This document shows, one piece after another, positions 6,102 through 6,458 of a DNA stretch of 6,458 bases (its first letter is position 1; each line of letters starts with the position of its first letter). The notes under the pieces are model-generated. The model was not told the origin of the DNA, ran no database searches, and worked only from the letters and a program-made list of their open reading frames with translations. The position numbers were made by a program, and so were the translations under genes. Source of the DNA: an uncultured Lachnospiraceae bacterium (GTDB lineage Bacteria; Bacillota; Clostridia; Lachnospirales; Lachnospiraceae); NCBI GenBank assembly GCA_949935685.1, contig CATLGN010000096.1:1-6458 (forward strand), in the 5' to 3' direction.

Positions 6102-6409
6102 ACGGCATTGCTATGCTGAATCTTTCCGCCGTGGGTATTTTTGGCGCGGTTTTATCCGCTGCGTTCAGCGGCACTTTGTGGACGCGCCGAAAGCGTCTCA
6201 TTCTGGCGGGCGGTCTGGCTGCAATTCTCATATTGCAGGGGGTACTCCGGCTTTTTGTCGGATTGCCTGTGATTGTGCGGCTTTATCCGGTTATCACACA
6301 TCTTCCGCTGGCTGTCATACTCTGCGTACTCAGTAAAAAATATCTGTGGTCGTTTATCTCTGTTCTGACAGCGTATCTTTGCAGTCAGAACCGGCGGTTG
6401 CTGGCATAG
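6098..6409 (+). CDS. N-terminal membrane domain of a GHKL-type sensor kinase, ended by in-frame TAG
   Basis: Reads 103 codons from ATG 6098 (ATGA overlap with the regulator's stop) to TAG 6407-6409. Four hydrophobic segments are visible: about residues 6-26, 34-55, 60-80 and 82-100, separated by basic loops (TRRKR, SKK, NRR). The order LYPVITHLPL, KKYLWSFISVLTAYLC, then RR and small-hydrophobic residues is, from memory, the pattern at the start of GHKL-type kinases (AgrC/LytS-like) that follow REC-LytTR genes in Lachnospiraceae. In such proteins the membrane domain would continue where TAG occurs. The frame after TAG (6410-6458) is open and reads LAVAVLSGGPLMQIVM, a believable continuation. 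So this is probably a full-length kinase gene broken by a nonsense change, or restarted downstream, rather than a true 103-residue protein. The catalytic part lies beyond the window, so the kinase identity is an inference. Confidence 0.65.
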   Translation: MNGIAMLNLSAVGIFGAVLSAAFSGTLWTRRKRLILAGGLAAILILQGVLRLFVGLPVIVRLYPVITHLPLAVILCVLSKKYLWSFISVLTAYLCSQNRRLLA

Positions 6410-6458
6410 CTGGCGGTGGCAGTGTTATCCGGAGGTCCGCTGATGCAGATTGTCATGG
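6410..6458 (+). pseudogene. Open continuation of the interrupted sensor kinase, possible restart at ATG 6443
   Basis: The frame of the preceding gene continues without a stop to the window end. GGAGG (6431-6435) stands 7 nt before ATG 6443, which is in the same frame, so ribosomes ending at TAG 6407 could restart 33 nt later. The GGAGGT also encodes a Gly-Gly pair, so the apparent ribosome binding site may be coincidental. Too short to classify alone. Confidence 0.4.

Overview
The window looks like a chromosomal segment of a Gram-positive gut-type Clostridia, most likely Lachnospiraceae. This is inferred from strong AGGAG-type ribosome binding sites, LytTR and GHKL-type signalling genes, a 7TM sensor kinase paired with an OmpR-type regulator, a secreted Glu/Thr-rich surface protein, and base composition near 50% GC by eye. 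No transposase, integrase, phage gene, tRNA, rRNA or CRISPR array is visible.

Layout. (i) 1-884, plus strand: the 3' part of a response regulator open at the window's left edge. Its reading frame begins inside the C-terminal end of a LytTR DNA-binding domain, crosses an Ala/Pro-rich linker, and continues into a complete receiver (REC) domain and an OmpR/PhoB winged helix. (ii) 908-2827, plus strand: a histidine kinase with an extracellular domain, seven membrane spans and a complete kinase core, evidently the partner of (i). (iii) 2853-2901: a hairpin with T-rich flanks on both sides, apparently terminating transcription from both directions. (iv) 5116-2918, minus strand: a 732-residue secreted, membrane-anchored surface protein with two tandem-repeat tracts, a globular core, a disordered stalk and a C-terminal membrane anchor. 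(v) 5117-5363: a divergent intergenic region. It holds a near-consensus promoter for the surface protein (TTGACA-17-TACAAT) whose -35 box lies exactly at the centre of a perfect 10-bp inverted repeat. (vi) 5364-6101, plus strand: a second, conventional REC-LytTR response regulator. (vii) 6098-6458, plus strand: the N-terminal membrane part of what looks like a GHKL-type (AgrC/LytS-like) sensor kinase. It overlaps (vi) by ATGA and is interrupted by an in-frame TAG at 6407-6409, after which the same frame stays open to the window end and contains GGAGG followed by ATG.

Interpretation (inference). A cell-surface protein gene lies between two two-component systems and is divergently transcribed from one of them. 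Either regulator could control it, and the palindrome on its -35 box is the obvious place for such control. The most unusual items are the apparent LytTR-REC-wHTH fusion, the palindrome centred on the -35 box, and the amber codon in the second sensor kinase.
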